Origin: Massilia sp. Root351
GTDB taxonomy: Bacteria > Pseudomonadota > Gammaproteobacteria > Burkholderiales > Burkholderiaceae_D
DNA: 64,000 bases
Assembly (NCBI RefSeq): GCF_001425045.1
Contig: NZ_LMDJ01000001.1
Span: forward strand, 931,859 to 995,858
Direction: 5' to 3'
The first letter of the stretch is position 1. The number at the start of each line of letters is the position of its first letter. The notes under the pieces are model-generated. The model saw nothing but the letters and a program-made list of their open reading frames with translations, was not told the origin of the DNA and made no database searches. Shown here one piece after another: positions 29,191 to 37,563 of this stretch. The translations under genes and the position numbers were made by a program.

Positions 29191-30309
29191 ATGAATTCCG
29201 TCATACAGAAATCCACCCGCATCATCATCAAGGTCGGCTCGTCGCTGGTCACCAACGACGGCCGTGGGCTGGACCACGCCGCCATTGCGCGCTGGGCCGC
29301 GCAAATCGCCGCCTTGCGCGCGCTGGGCAAAGAGGTGGTGCTGGTCAGCTCGGGCGCCATTGCCGAGGGCATGCTGCGCCTGGGCTTCGAGGGCCGCCCG
29401 ACCGACATCCACGAACTGCAGGCTTGCGCCGCCGTGGGCCAGATGGGCCTGGCGCAGATCTACGAAACCAGTTTCCGCGCCCACCAGCTGGGCACGGCGC
29501 AGGTGCTGCTGACGCACGCCGACCTGGCCGACCGTGAACGCTACCTGAACGCGCGCTCCACCCTGACCACTCTGCTGCGCCTGGGCGTGGTGCCCATCAT
29601 CAACGAGAACGACACCGTGGTCACCGACGAGATCAAGTTCGGCGACAACGACACCTTGGGCGCGCTGGTGGCCAACCTGATCGAGGCCGACGCGCTGATC
29701 ATCCTGACCGACCAGCGCGGCCTGTTCAGCGCGGACCCGCGCAAGGACCCGGGGGCCTACCTGATCGAGCAGGGCCGCGCCGGCGACCCGGCGCTGGAGG
29801 CGATGGCGGGCGGCGCCGGCTCGTCGCTGGGACGCGGCGGCATGCTGACCAAGATCCTGGCGGCCAAGCGCGCGGCCAAGTCGGGTGCGCACACGGTGAT
29901 CGCGTTCGGGCGCGAAGAGAACGTGCTGACGCGCCTGGCCGGCGGCGAATCCATCGGCACCGAGCTGGCGGCGCAGACCGGCCACCTGACGGCGCGCAAG
30001 CAGTGGATGGCCGACCACCTGCACACGGCGGGCCAGGTGGTGCTGGACGCGGGCGCGGTGCAGAAGCTGAGCAAGGAAGGCAAGTCGCTGCTGCCGATCG
30101 GCGTGATCGACGTCAAGGGCGAATTCGGGCGCGGCGCGGTGATCACCTGCGTGGCGGAAGACGGCAGCGCGGTGGCGCGCGGCCTATCGAACTACAGCAG
30201 CGCGGAAGCGCGCAAGATCAAGCGCAAACCCTCGGCCGAGATCGAATCGGTGCTCGGCTACCTGGAAGGCCACGAGCTGATCCACCGCGACAACATGGTT
30301 CTCCTATAA
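29191..30309 (+). CDS. proB: Glutamate 5-kinase with PUA domain
   Basis: This 372-residue enzyme phosphorylates L-glutamate as the first, feedback-controlled step of proline synthesis. The amino-acid kinase domain has [45 protein letters not shown] and LTDQRGLF. The C-terminal PUA domain has [15 protein letters not shown] and ends near HRDNMV. The ATG at 29191 gives the length usual in Burkholderiales; an in-frame ATG at 29173 is the alternative. No proA is adjacent. It follows obgE after 242 bases. Confidence 0.95.
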   Translation: MNSVIQKSTRIIIKVGSSLVTNDGRGLDHAAIARWAAQIAALRALGKEVVLVSSGAIAEGMLRLGFEGRPTDIHELQACAAVGQMGLAQIYETSFRAHQLGTAQVLLTHADLADRERYLNARSTLTTLLRLGVVPIINENDTVVTDEIKFGDNDTLGALVANLIEADALIILTDQRGLFSADPRKDPGAYLIEQGRAGDPALEAMAGGAGSSLGRGGMLTKILAAKRAAKSGAHTVIAFGREENVLTRLAGGESIGTELAAQTGHLTARKQWMADHLHTAGQVVLDAGAVQKLSKEGKSLLPIGVIDVKGEFGRGAVITCVAEDGSAVARGLSNYSSAEARKIKRKPSAEIESVLGYLEGHELIHRDNMVLL

Positions 30310-30311
30310 GC

Positions 30312-30374
30312 AGCCTGAGCCGCATTTGCCACAACTTCGGGGTCAGACCCCGGCGTGTAGAAATGCGGCTCAGT
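30312..30374. repeat. Nested palindromic repeat unit, copy A (repeat family 2)
   Basis: The outer arms CTGAGCCGCATTT (30315-30327) and AAATGCGGCTCAG (30361-30373) are perfect inverted repeats. They enclose an inner dyad CGGGGTC-A-GACCCCG (30338-30352). A second copy lies 85 bases downstream. This pattern is typical of REP-type extragenic palindromes. The inner GGGGTC core is shared with repeat family 1. Confidence 0.85.
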
Positions 30375-30456
30375 TCGCTCTTTCAGAGTGAGGGCGCCGC
30401 GCCGCGCCGGATGCGGCAAGTCGGACTGTTGGTATGGTGCATGATTTTTGCCAGGC

Positions 30457-30519
30457 AGCCTGAGCCGCATTTCCACCACTTCGGGGTCTGACCCCGGTGG
30501 TGGGGGAATGCGGCTCAGC
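30457..30519. repeat. Nested palindromic repeat unit, copy B (repeat family 2)
   Basis: The outer arms CTGAGCCGCATT (30460-30471) and AATGCGGCTCAG (30507-30518) enclose CGGGGTC-T-GACCCCG (30482-30496), flanked by CCACCA and TGGTGG. It is the same unit as copy A with a different arm-to-core spacer. It ends 3 bases from the nth stop and may stabilise or terminate that transcript. Confidence 0.85.
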
Positions 30520-30522
30520 TCG

Positions 30523-31170
30523 CTAGACGCCGGCGGGGATGGCGGTCTTGGCTTTGTATTCGCACAGGTCGGCGATGATGCAGTTCCAGCACTGGGGCTT
30601 GCGGGCGATGCAGGTGTAGCGCCCGTGCAGGATCAGCCAGTGGTGGGCGTCCAGCAGGAATTCCTTCGGCACGAACTTCATCAGCTTTTCTTCGACGACG
30701 TCGACGTTCTTGCCCGGCGCGATGCCGGTGCGGTTGGAGACGCGGAAGATGTGCGTGTCCACCGCCATGGCGATCTCGCCGAATGCGGTGTTGAGCACCA
30801 CGTTGGCGGTCTTGCGCCCCACGCCCGGCAGCTCGACCAGCTCTTCGCGCGTGCGCGGCACTTCGCCGCCGTGCCTGTCCATCAGGATCCGGCAGGTGGC
30901 CAGCACATTCTTGGCCTTGGTCTTGTACAGGCCGATGGTCTTGATGTAGTCGGTCAGCTCGTCCAGGCCCAGGTCCAGCATGGCTTGCGGCGTGTTCGCC
31001 ACCGGGTACAGCCGCCGCGTGGCCTTGTTCACGCCCACGTCGGTAGCCTGCGCCGACAACAGCACGGCAATCAGCAGCTCGAACGGCGTAGTGTATTCCA
31101 GCTCGGTCTTGGGGGAGGGATTTGCCGCCCGCAGGCGGCTGAAGATTGCGTGGCGCTTGGCTGCGTTCAT
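30523..31170 (-). CDS. nth: Endonuclease III
   Basis: This 215-residue DNA glycosylase/AP lyase removes oxidised pyrimidines. The helix-hairpin-helix reads LPGVGRKTANVVL with the catalytic Lys, and the catalytic Asp is in AVDTHIFRVSNR. The C-terminal [4Fe-4S] loop has the family spacing in CIARKPQCWNCIIADLC. The gene follows rsxB on the same strand with a 10-base gap; an rsx-nth link is also seen in E. coli. Confidence 0.97.
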   Translation of the reverse strand: MNAAKRHAIFSRLRAANPSPKTELEYTTPFELLIAVLLSAQATDVGVNKATRRLYPVANTPQAMLDLGLDELTDYIKTIGLYKTKAKNVLATCRILMDRHGGEVPRTREELVELPGVGRKTANVVLNTAFGEIAMAVDTHIFRVSNRTGIAPGKNVDVVEEKLMKFVPKEFLLDAHHWLILHGRYTCIARKPQCWNCIIADLCEYKAKTAIPAGV

Positions 31171-31180
31171 TGGTGGTTGT

Positions 31181-31849
31181 TTATTCGGGTTTCTTTTTCA
31201 GGCGCTCCATGGCGGCGGCGATGATGGCGCGCTTGCGCTCCTTCTCCGCCTCGCCGGCCGCCGTGGCCGGGTCGAGCGCTTCGACCGCCTTCATTTTTTC
31301 CACCGCCTTGGCCGCCAGCCGCGCGTCGTTCTCCTGGATCTCGCGCCGCAGGCGCAGGGCGCGGAAGTCGTGCCGCTCGCGCGCGGCGTCGGCGTCGGCC
31401 TGCGACCAGGCTTGCCAGCCGGTGCTTTCCGTCACTGGGTACATCACGATGCAGTCCACCGGGCACGGGTGCACGCACAGGTCGCAGCCGGTGCACAGCT
31501 CGGGGACCACGGTGTGCATCTGCTTGGCCGCGCCGACAATGGCGTCCACCGGGCAGGCCTGGATGCACAGCGTGCAGCCGATGCACAGCGATTCGTCGAT
31601 GTAGGCCACCGCGCGCGGCCGCTCCAGGCCGTTGACCGGGTTGAGCGGAATCACCGGGTAGCCGGTCACCGCCGACAGCCGGGCGATGCCTTCGGCGCCG
31701 CCCGGCGGGCACTGGTTGATGCCCGCGCCGCCGGCGGCGATCGCTTCGGCGTAGGGGCGGCAGCCGTTATAGCCGCATTTGGTGCACTGCGTTTGCGGCA
31801 GGACGTCTTCGATGCGGTCGGCAAGTGAGGGTGGGGCAGCGTTGGGCAC
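31181..31849 (-). CDS. rsxB: Electron transport complex subunit RsxB (ferredoxin)
   Basis: This is a ferredoxin-like subunit of about 222 residues. The N-terminal Fe-S motif is CTKCGYNGC with a downstream Cys, followed by two [4Fe-4S] motifs, [12 protein letters not shown] and [13 protein letters not shown] charged Ala/Lys/Glu-rich helical tail follows. Rsx/Rnf complexes move electrons between NADH and ferredoxin and, in E. coli, keep SoxR reduced. The GTG at 31849 is chosen because the longer open frame runs through the upstream terminator; its ribosome site is weak. No rsxA, C, D, G or E is nearby, so RsxB may serve nth-related or other electron transfer here. Orphan rsxB-nth pairs are common in this class. 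Confidence 0.88.
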   Translation of the reverse strand: MPNAAPPSLADRIEDVLPQTQCTKCGYNGCRPYAEAIAAGGAGINQCPPGGAEGIARLSAVTGYPVIPLNPVNGLERPRAVAYIDESLCIGCTLCIQACPVDAIVGAAKQMHTVVPELCTGCDLCVHPCPVDCIVMYPVTESTGWQAWSQADADAARERHDFRALRLRREIQENDARLAAKAVEKMKAVEALDPATAAGEAEKERKRAIIAAAMERLKKKPE

Positions 31850-31905
31850 GGCGTGTTCGGTGGCGATGAATACGCCATTATCCGATATCTGCGCGCGGCG
31901 GGCGT

Positions 31906-31933
31906 AAAAAAACCCCGGACCGGCCGGGGTTTT
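31906..31933 (-). terminator. Intrinsic terminator after the PHA depolymerase gene
   Basis: On the minus strand CCCCGG and CCGGGG form a stem around a short loop, followed by a run of seven T. It lies 17 bases after the stop of the gene ending at 31950. Confidence 0.85.
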
Positions 31934-31949
31934 GCGAATTGCCTGCTGC

Positions 31950-33185
31950 TTAGCCGTGCTTGCGGATGAACTCGCTGATCTTGGGGCACACCACCTCGCG
32001 CCAGCGGCGGCCGGAGAAGATGCCGTAGTGGCCGGCGCCCGGCGCCACGAAATCCTGCTGCATGTCGGCCGGAATGTTGGAGCACAGGTCGTGCGCGGCC
32101 TGGGTCTGGCCGGCGCCGGAGATGTCGTCCAGCTCGCCTTCCACGGTAAACAGCGCCACATTGGTGATGTCCTGCGGACGCACCAGCTGGCCGCCCACTT
32201 TCCACGTGCCCTGCGGCAGCGAGAATTCCTGGAACACGGTCTTGATGGTGTCCAGGTAGTACTCGGCGGGCATGTCGAGCACGGCGTTGTACTCGTCGTA
32301 GAACTTGCGGTGGCTGTCCGCCGGTTCGTCGTCGCCCTTCACCAGGTGCATGTAGAACTCGCGGTGGCTCTGCGCGTGGCGCCCGGGGTTCATGGCGATG
32401 AAGCCGGCATGCTGCAGGAAGCCGGGGTAGACCTTGCGGCCGAAGCCGGGGTAGTTTGGCGGCACCGGGTAGATCACGGTGTTTTCAAACCACGAGAACT
32501 TCTTCTCGGTGGCCAGGTTGTTTACCGCCGTGGGCGACTTGCGCGGGTCGATCGGGCCGCCCATCATGGTCATGGTCTTCGGCAGTTTCGGGTCCTTGGC
32601 GGTGGCCATCAGCGAGATGGCGGCCAGCACCGGCACGGTCGGCTGGCAGACGGAAATCACGTGCAGATCCGGGCCCAGGTGGCGGATAAAGTCCTGCACG
32701 TAGAAGATGTAGTCGTCCAGGTGGAACGGGCCGGCCGACAGCGGCACCATGCGCGCGTCGGTCCAGTCGGTGATGTAGACATCCTGTTCCTGCAGCAGCG
32801 CCGAGACGGTATCGCGCAGCAGCGTCGAGTGGTGGCCGGACAGCGGCGCCACCAGCAGCACGGTGGGCTGCTTGAGGGCGCGGATGTCCTTGTCGCTCAG
32901 GTCTTTCTTGAAGTGGATCAGGCGGCAGAAGGGCTTGTTGATCACCACGTGCTCGACAATGCGGGTGTCTTTGCCGTTGACGGTAACGCTATCAATGCCG
33001 AACGCCGGTTTTTCGTATTCTTTGCCCAAGCGGTACATCAGCTCGTAACCTGCTGCGATCCTCTGTGAAAACGGCGTATGCGCCAGAGGAGAGACCGGGT
33101 TGCTGAACAGTTTTGAGGACGCATCGGCCCATTGCATCAAGGGCGTCAGGAACGTGCGTTGCATTTCGTGCAGTTGGTAAAGCAT
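31950..33185 (-). CDS. phaZ: Intracellular polyhydroxyalkanoate depolymerase
   Basis: This 411-residue alpha/beta-hydrolase of the intracellular PhaZ family breaks down the storage polymer on granules. The nucleophile is a cysteine, Cys180 in ISVCQPTVP, as in Ralstonia PhaZ1 rather than a Ser lipase box. The likely Asp is in [13 protein letters not shown] near 353 and the His is His386 in [10 protein letters not shown]. There is no signal peptide, which agrees with granule-bound cytoplasmic action. An intrinsic terminator follows. Other lipid-storage genes (a PHA granule-region protein, ACBP, WS/DGAT) lie 4-6 kb away. Confidence 0.94.
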   Translation of the reverse strand: MLYQLHEMQRTFLTPLMQWADASSKLFSNPVSPLAHTPFSQRIAAGYELMYRLGKEYEKPAFGIDSVTVNGKDTRIVEHVVINKPFCRLIHFKKDLSDKDIRALKQPTVLLVAPLSGHHSTLLRDTVSALLQEQDVYITDWTDARMVPLSAGPFHLDDYIFYVQDFIRHLGPDLHVISVCQPTVPVLAAISLMATAKDPKLPKTMTMMGGPIDPRKSPTAVNNLATEKKFSWFENTVIYPVPPNYPGFGRKVYPGFLQHAGFIAMNPGRHAQSHREFYMHLVKGDDEPADSHRKFYDEYNAVLDMPAEYYLDTIKTVFQEFSLPQGTWKVGGQLVRPQDITNVALFTVEGELDDISGAGQTQAAHDLCSNIPADMQQDFVAPGAGHYGIFSGRRWREVVCPKISEFIRKHG

Positions 33186-33326
33186 AAATATTCCTGTTAA
33201 CGATGGGAAATCATGAACCCATTATAGGATATTTGACCATGACGTAAAGCATTTCGCCGTAACTGCAGGCAAGGCCATCATCGAACCAAGGTGACCATGG
33301 CATAACGATAGTACTTCAACGAAAAC

Positions 33327-33353
33327 AAAAAAAGCAGCGTTTCCGCTGCTTTT
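33327..33353 (-). terminator. Intrinsic terminator after ferredoxin
   Basis: On the minus strand GCAGCG and CGCTGC pair around GAAA and are followed by a T-run. It lies about 35 bases after the fdxA stop. Confidence 0.85.
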
Positions 33354-33386
33354 GTGTAGGACGATTCTGAGGATCAGTGCATCCGC

Positions 33387-33707
33387 TCAGCGCACCAGCA
33401 GGTGCAATTTGTCCTGAACATCCTTGAACTGCTCCGCCTCCGGCAAGGCCGCCTTGGTCTTGGTGATGGAAGGCCAGTGCGTCAGTTCGGCGTTGATCTT
33501 GATGAACTGGACCTGGTTGGCCGGCACGTCTTCCTCGGCGAAGATGGCGTTCACTGGGCATTCGGCAACGCAGACTGCGCAATCGATGCACTCGTCCGGA
33601 TCGATAACCAGGAAGTTCGGGCCTTCGCGGAAGCAATCTACCGGGCAAACATCGACGCAGTCGGTGTAACGGCAGCTGATGCAAGATTCGGTAACTACGT
33701 GGGTCAT
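33387..33707 (-). CDS. fdxA: Seven-iron ferredoxin FdxA
   Basis: This 106-residue [3Fe-4S][4Fe-4S] ferredoxin has the N-terminal motif [17 protein letters not shown], then [13 protein letters not shown]. The C-terminal tail is that of the Azotobacter FdI/FdxA group ([13 protein letters not shown]). It is a low-potential electron carrier in the cytoplasm. It is monocistronic, with its own terminator downstream. Confidence 0.96.
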   Translation of the reverse strand: MTHVVTESCISCRYTDCVDVCPVDCFREGPNFLVIDPDECIDCAVCVAECPVNAIFAEEDVPANQVQFIKINAELTHWPSITKTKAALPEAEQFKDVQDKLHLLVR

Positions 33708-33827
33708 GACAGTCCTATCTATGTTGGTCGGCTACAGCAAAGCACTGTATTTTAAGGTAATTTGCGCGCCGCCACAATTCAAGGCAGGTTTTAAGCTTAG
33801 ATACTATGCGCATAAGCAAATGCGTTC

Positions 33828-33857
33828 TTGTCATTGCGGCCCGCGCCGCAATGACAA
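33828..33857. repeat. Perfect 13-bp inverted repeat
   Basis: TTGTCATTGCGGC and GCCGCAATGACAA are exact inverted repeats with a 4-base loop. They lie 42 bases beyond the stop of the metallopeptidase gene. There is no T-run on either side, so this looks more like a REP-type element or mRNA-stabilising hairpin than a standard terminator. Confidence 0.7.
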
Positions 33858-33898
33858 AGCCGCCAGGCCTGCCGCCAGGCGTGCAGCTTGGCATGCAG

Positions 33899-35362
33899 CT
33901 AAGCGTGCAGCTGGCCGCCGTTGCGCGCGGCGTAGCCCTGGCACCAGCGCGCCAGTTCGGCGCGCTCCTGCTCCAGCGCGTCTTCCAATTCGAAATACTG
34001 GGCGTTGTTCATGGTGCCGCAGCAGGCGCGGCGGTCCTGCGGCACGCCGGGCAGGTCTTCCACGTCCGGCGCCAGTTCGGCTTCCGCAGCTTGCCCGGCC
34101 TCGGCCGCATGCCCGTTGCCGGCCTGGGCTTCGGGCGCGGTGCCGGCGGACACCCCCGGCGCGACGACCACCTCGCGCAGGCTGAAGCGGTTGCGGATGA
34201 AGTCGCGGTACTCGGCCGGTTTGCCGTCCTGCGCGGCCAGGCGCAGCATGTGGTTGACCACGTGGGCGTAGGTGGCGCCGTGGTCGGGCGCGGCCATCAG
34301 CGCGCGCAGCACCAGGCCGCACAGGTAGTCGCCCACGCGGTGCAGCACGGCGGCGTCGTCCTGCAGGCCGGGATGGCGCTCGTGGCTGAACATGTCGGCC
34401 AGGATGTCGTAGACGGCGCCGGTGAACACTTGCGAAATGGCGTGCACCTGGTTGCCGGTCTCGGACAGCTTCAGGTCGTTGTCGGCGTTGCGCAGGCCAT
34501 TCGGGCGGCCCAGCGCCATGCCGAACTGCTCTGCCATGTCGGCCAGGAAGGTCTTGTCGTGCAGGTCGGCCTTGGTTTGCGCGATGACGGCCTCGGTCTG
34601 GTCCATTTGCGACAGGGTCAGGAAGATGGCGGTCAGGTCGCCGAACGATTCATGCAGGCCGCCGGTCTGCGGCGGGTTGTTGTTGAGCAGCCAGCGCGGC
34701 TTCAGGCCGTCCAGCACCGCGTGGCCGGTTTCGTGCGCCACGATGTCGAAGGAGCGGCAGGTGTACATGCGTTCGTCGGCGCCGCTGGGCACGAAGTCGC
34801 CGAACTTGAGCGCGCGCTCGTCGCGGCTGTAGTAGGCGTTCATCACGTCCGGCAGGCCGTGCGGGAAGATCTGCAGCGGGGCGGTGTCGTTGGCGCTGTT
34901 CCATTGCCAGGGCAGCGGCGCCGACTCGCCGCCGGTGGCCAGGGCGCGCTGGTACATGGTCAGTGTCTGGCGCACCACGGCAAAGGTGTGCACGGCGTCG
35001 AACTGGTCGGTGTTGGGCTGCATGATGAAGTCGCCGAACGCGTTCGGGCTGACCGGCTGGATGCCGGGCGCGCCGCTGGCGATGCGCGCGTCGCGCGGGC
35101 CTTCCAGGATCACGCCGGGCAGAAAGGCCTTGCGGGTGCCCATCTCGGTCACGGACGGGTCCTGCTTCCAGATCAGCACGCGCGAGCCGGCCGGGAAGGC
35201 CGCTGCGGCCTGGCCGTTGAGGACGCGGCAAGGGCGGCCCGGCTGCATGGTGGCCTGCACCGCCTTGCGGTGCACGCGGTAGGGTGCGGACGGGGTGGGT
35301 ACGTAGCTGACCGGCAGCTTGTTGGGCGGGGTCAGCAGGGTTTCGATCACTTCGGATTCCAT
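33899..35362 (-). CDS. HExxH (gluzincin) metallopeptidase, apparently cytoplasmic
   Basis: This 487-residue protein has the zinc motif VAHETGHAV (His210, Glu211, His214) and a downstream third ligand, Glu238, in GGLHESFGDL. The spacing and helix sequence resemble the thermolysin/fungalysin group (M4/M36). Unlike those secreted proteases it has no signal peptide and no propeptide of the usual kind. The C-terminus is an Ala/Glu-rich linker followed by a short domain containing RACCGTMNNAQYFELED. The substrate is unknown. It is divergent from the antiporter gene, and a 13-bp inverted repeat lies beyond its stop. It could be a maturation protease, or a toxin exported by a route not visible in its sequence. 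Confidence 0.72.
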   Translation of the reverse strand: MESEVIETLLTPPNKLPVSYVPTPSAPYRVHRKAVQATMQPGRPCRVLNGQAAAAFPAGSRVLIWKQDPSVTEMGTRKAFLPGVILEGPRDARIASGAPGIQPVSPNAFGDFIMQPNTDQFDAVHTFAVVRQTLTMYQRALATGGESAPLPWQWNSANDTAPLQIFPHGLPDVMNAYYSRDERALKFGDFVPSGADERMYTCRSFDIVAHETGHAVLDGLKPRWLLNNNPPQTGGLHESFGDLTAIFLTLSQMDQTEAVIAQTKADLHDKTFLADMAEQFGMALGRPNGLRNADNDLKLSETGNQVHAISQVFTGAVYDILADMFSHERHPGLQDDAAVLHRVGDYLCGLVLRALMAAPDHGATYAHVVNHMLRLAAQDGKPAEYRDFIRNRFSLREVVVAPGVSAGTAPEAQAGNGHAAEAGQAAEAELAPDVEDLPGVPQDRRACCGTMNNAQYFELEDALEQERAELARWCQGYAARNGGQLHA

Positions 35363-35527
35363 ATCGCCTCCAGTTCGAAGCGGCGGCGGCTGGATGCCGC
35401 GCCGAATTCAGAGTGTGGCTCCGCGCGCGCCGCCGGCGTTTGCGTTTGCGCAAAGCCGCTGCGGGCAGGCGCCACCACCGCCGGGCTGTCGTACAATGCC
35501 CGCAGGCATCGGCATAGAGGAGGCAGC

Positions 35528-36802
35528 GTGGCACCCGGCATCATTGAAATCATCGGCGCGGTTTTGTTCGCGGTCGCCATCGTGCATACCTTTTCCACCA
35601 AGCTGTTCGAGCGGCTGGCGCACGCGCGCCCGGCCCACGCCGGCTTGTGGCACTTGCTGGGCGAGGTGGAAGTGGTGTTCGGTTTCTGGGCCCTGGTGCT
35701 GATGCTGTGCATGGCAGCGCTGCTGGGCAAGGACGGCGCCACCGCCTACCTGGACGGGCGCAACTTCACCGAGCCGCTGTTCGTGTTCGTCATCATGGTG
35801 ATCGCGGCCACCCGCCCCATCCTGCAAAGCACGGCCGCCGCCGTGCGCCTGCTGGCGCGCGCGCTGCCGCTGCCCGGCAGCATGGGCCCCTATATCGTGA
35901 TCCTGGCGGTGGTGCCGCTGCTGGGCTCCTTCATTACCGAACCGGCTGCCATGACCCTGGCCGCGCTGATACTGGCGCGCCGTATTTTCGCCGGCGGCAT
36001 TTCGCCGCGCCTGCAGTACGCCACGCTGGGCGTGCTGTTCGTGAACGTCTCCATCGGCGGCACCCTGACCCCGTTCGCCGCGCCGCCGGTGCTGATGGTG
36101 GCGGCCAAGTGGCACTGGGACATGGCCTTCATGCTCAGCAACATAGGCTGGAAGGCCGCCGTGGCGGTGCTGTTCAACGCGGTGGCCGCGGCCACGCTGT
36201 TCGCGCGCGAGCTGGGCCGGCTGGACGATCCGAGCGACGGCATCGGTCCCGGCGAAGTCAAGGACACCCCGGTGCCGTTGCCGCTGGTGCTGGTCCATGT
36301 GCTGTTCCTGGCCGGCGTGGTGGTGTTTTCGCACCACAGCGCCGTGTTCATGGGCCTGTTCCTGTTCTTCCTCGGCGTGGTGCACGCTTACGAACGCCAC
36401 CAGGACCGGCTGATGCTGCGCGAGGGCTTGATGGTGGCCTTCTTCCTGGCCGGGCTGGTGGTGCTGGGCGGGCAGCAGCAGTGGTGGCTGCAGCCGGCGC
36501 TGATGAGCATGAGCAGCGAGGCCGTGTACTACGGCGCCACGGCGCTGACGGCCATCACCGACAATGCCGCGCTGACCTACCTGGGCTCGCTGGTGGAGGG
36601 CTTGAGCGACCAGTTCAAATACGCGCTGGTGACCGGCGCCGTGACCGGCGGCGGCCTGACCGTGATTGCCAACGCGCCCAATCCGGCCGGCATGGCGCTG
36701 CTCAAGCGCTACTTCGGCGACGGCTCGGTCAGCCCGCTGGGCCTGTTCCTGGCCGCGATCCCGCCCACCATCAGCGCCATCCTGGCCTTCCGCCTGCTGT
36801 AA
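35528..36802 (+). CDS. Putative Na+/H+ antiporter (multi-pass membrane protein)
   Basis: This 424-residue membrane protein has about ten to twelve hydrophobic segments. The GTG at 35528 follows a strong GAGGAGG (35516-35522). Conserved-looking stretches are LGSFITEPAAMTLAALI and NVSIGGTLTPFAAPPVLMVA, which form one half. ATALTAITDNAALTYLGSL and GGLTVIANAPNPAGMA form the matching half, the inverted-repeat design of ion-transporter superfamily exchangers. It resembles the putative Na+/H+ antiporter family PF07399. The ion and direction are inferred from family only. A small PHA-related gene follows after 35 bases. Confidence 0.82.
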   Translation: MAPGIIEIIGAVLFAVAIVHTFSTKLFERLAHARPAHAGLWHLLGEVEVVFGFWALVLMLCMAALLGKDGATAYLDGRNFTEPLFVFVIMVIAATRPILQSTAAAVRLLARALPLPGSMGPYIVILAVVPLLGSFITEPAAMTLAALILARRIFAGGISPRLQYATLGVLFVNVSIGGTLTPFAAPPVLMVAAKWHWDMAFMLSNIGWKAAVAVLFNAVAAATLFARELGRLDDPSDGIGPGEVKDTPVPLPLVLVHVLFLAGVVVFSHHSAVFMGLFLFFLGVVHAYERHQDRLMLREGLMVAFFLAGLVVLGGQQQWWLQPALMSMSSEAVYYGATALTAITDNAALTYLGSLVEGLSDQFKYALVTGAVTGGGLTVIANAPNPAGMALLKRYFGDGSVSPLGLFLAAIPPTISAILAFRLL

Positions 36803-36837
36803 AATGGCGCCCGCCCCAGATCAAGGAGAGGACATTC

Positions 36838-37128
36838 GTGGCAGACATCAATATCGTTCAGGAACACAGCCTGACGCCAAAAAAGGCCCGCGACGCGGCG
36901 CAAAAGGTCGCTGAGAAGCTGGCCGAGGAATTCGACCTGGCATACGAGTGGGACGGCGACGTGCTGCGCTTCGAGCGCAGCGGCGTGAACGGCACGCTGA
37001 CGCTGACCAAGCACAAGGCCGAAATGTTCATCAAGCTGGGCTTCCTGTTCGGCGCCTTCGCGCCGGTAATCCAGGCCAAGGCGACCGAGAAGATGGCCAA
37101 GATCTTCGGCAGCGCGAAGCCGGTGTGA
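36838..37128 (+). CDS. Polyhydroxyalkanoic acid system (PHA granule-region) family protein
   Basis: This 96-residue protein starts at GTG 36838 after AAGGAGAGG. The pattern ADINIVQEHSLTPKKARDAA, VAEKLAEEFDLAYEWDGD, then GTLTLTKHKAEMFIKLGF and a C-terminal helix (IQAKATEKMAKIFG) matches the PHA_gran_rgn family (PF09650). These small proteins are linked to storage-granule genes but their biochemistry is not settled. It lies 35 bases after the antiporter gene and ends at a strong two-way terminator. Confidence 0.82.
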   Translation: MADINIVQEHSLTPKKARDAAQKVAEKLAEEFDLAYEWDGDVLRFERSGVNGTLTLTKHKAEMFIKLGFLFGAFAPVIQAKATEKMAKIFGSAKPV

Positions 37129-37141
37129 ACCGCCCGGCGTA

Positions 37142-37169
37142 AAAAAGCCCGCTTGCAAGCGGGCTTTTT
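37142..37169. terminator. Two-way intrinsic terminator
   Basis: AAAAAGCCCGCTTG and its exact reverse complement form a 28-base palindrome with A/T runs on both sides. It serves the PHA-related gene on the plus strand and the acyl-CoA-binding protein gene on the minus strand. Confidence 0.9.
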
Positions 37170-37184
37170 ATTTTGCGGAACGCC

Positions 37185-37442
37185 TTATGCGTCCTTCAGT
37201 TCTTCGATCAGGTCGATGTACTGCTGCTTGGCCTCGTCCTGCGAGGTGCCTTTCAGCGCGGCCCAGGCGTCGTACTTGGCGCGGCCCACCATGTCGGTGA
37301 AGCCCGGACGCGATCCTTCCACGTCGCCGGCCGAACCCTGCTTGAACAGCGCGTAGATCTTCAGCAGGGTCATGTTGTCCGGACGCTCCGGAAGGTTTTT
37401 GGAATCGGCCATCGCTTGGTCGAATTGTTCTTGCAGACTCAT
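37185..37442 (-). CDS. Acyl-CoA-binding protein
   Basis: This 85-residue four-helix protein of the ACBP family has the conserved LPERPDNMTLLKIYALFKQ and WAALKGTSQDEAKQQYI, which hold the acyl-CoA-binding Tyr and Lys residues. The ATG at 37442 gives the normal ACBP length. It binds and shuttles medium- and long-chain acyl-CoA in the cytoplasm. It is divergent from the wax ester synthase gene, 121 bases apart, so the two may share control and substrate. Confidence 0.94.
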   Translation of the reverse strand: MSLQEQFDQAMADSKNLPERPDNMTLLKIYALFKQGSAGDVEGSRPGFTDMVGRAKYDAWAALKGTSQDEAKQQYIDLIEELKDA

Positions 37443-37563
37443 AAACTCTCCTAGAGTAATATCACTAAAGTAACTTTGCGCACGTCCGTGCCGAAGCCAC
37501 ATAATACAAAGATTATGCTGCGCCGGTGCGGTTTGCCCAAAACTATAGAGGAGAAACTCAAAT

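Noticed and set aside
30312..30519. CRISPR array
   Set aside because: Only two units, each an internal palindrome with an unrelated single gap; no regular spacers and no cas genes.
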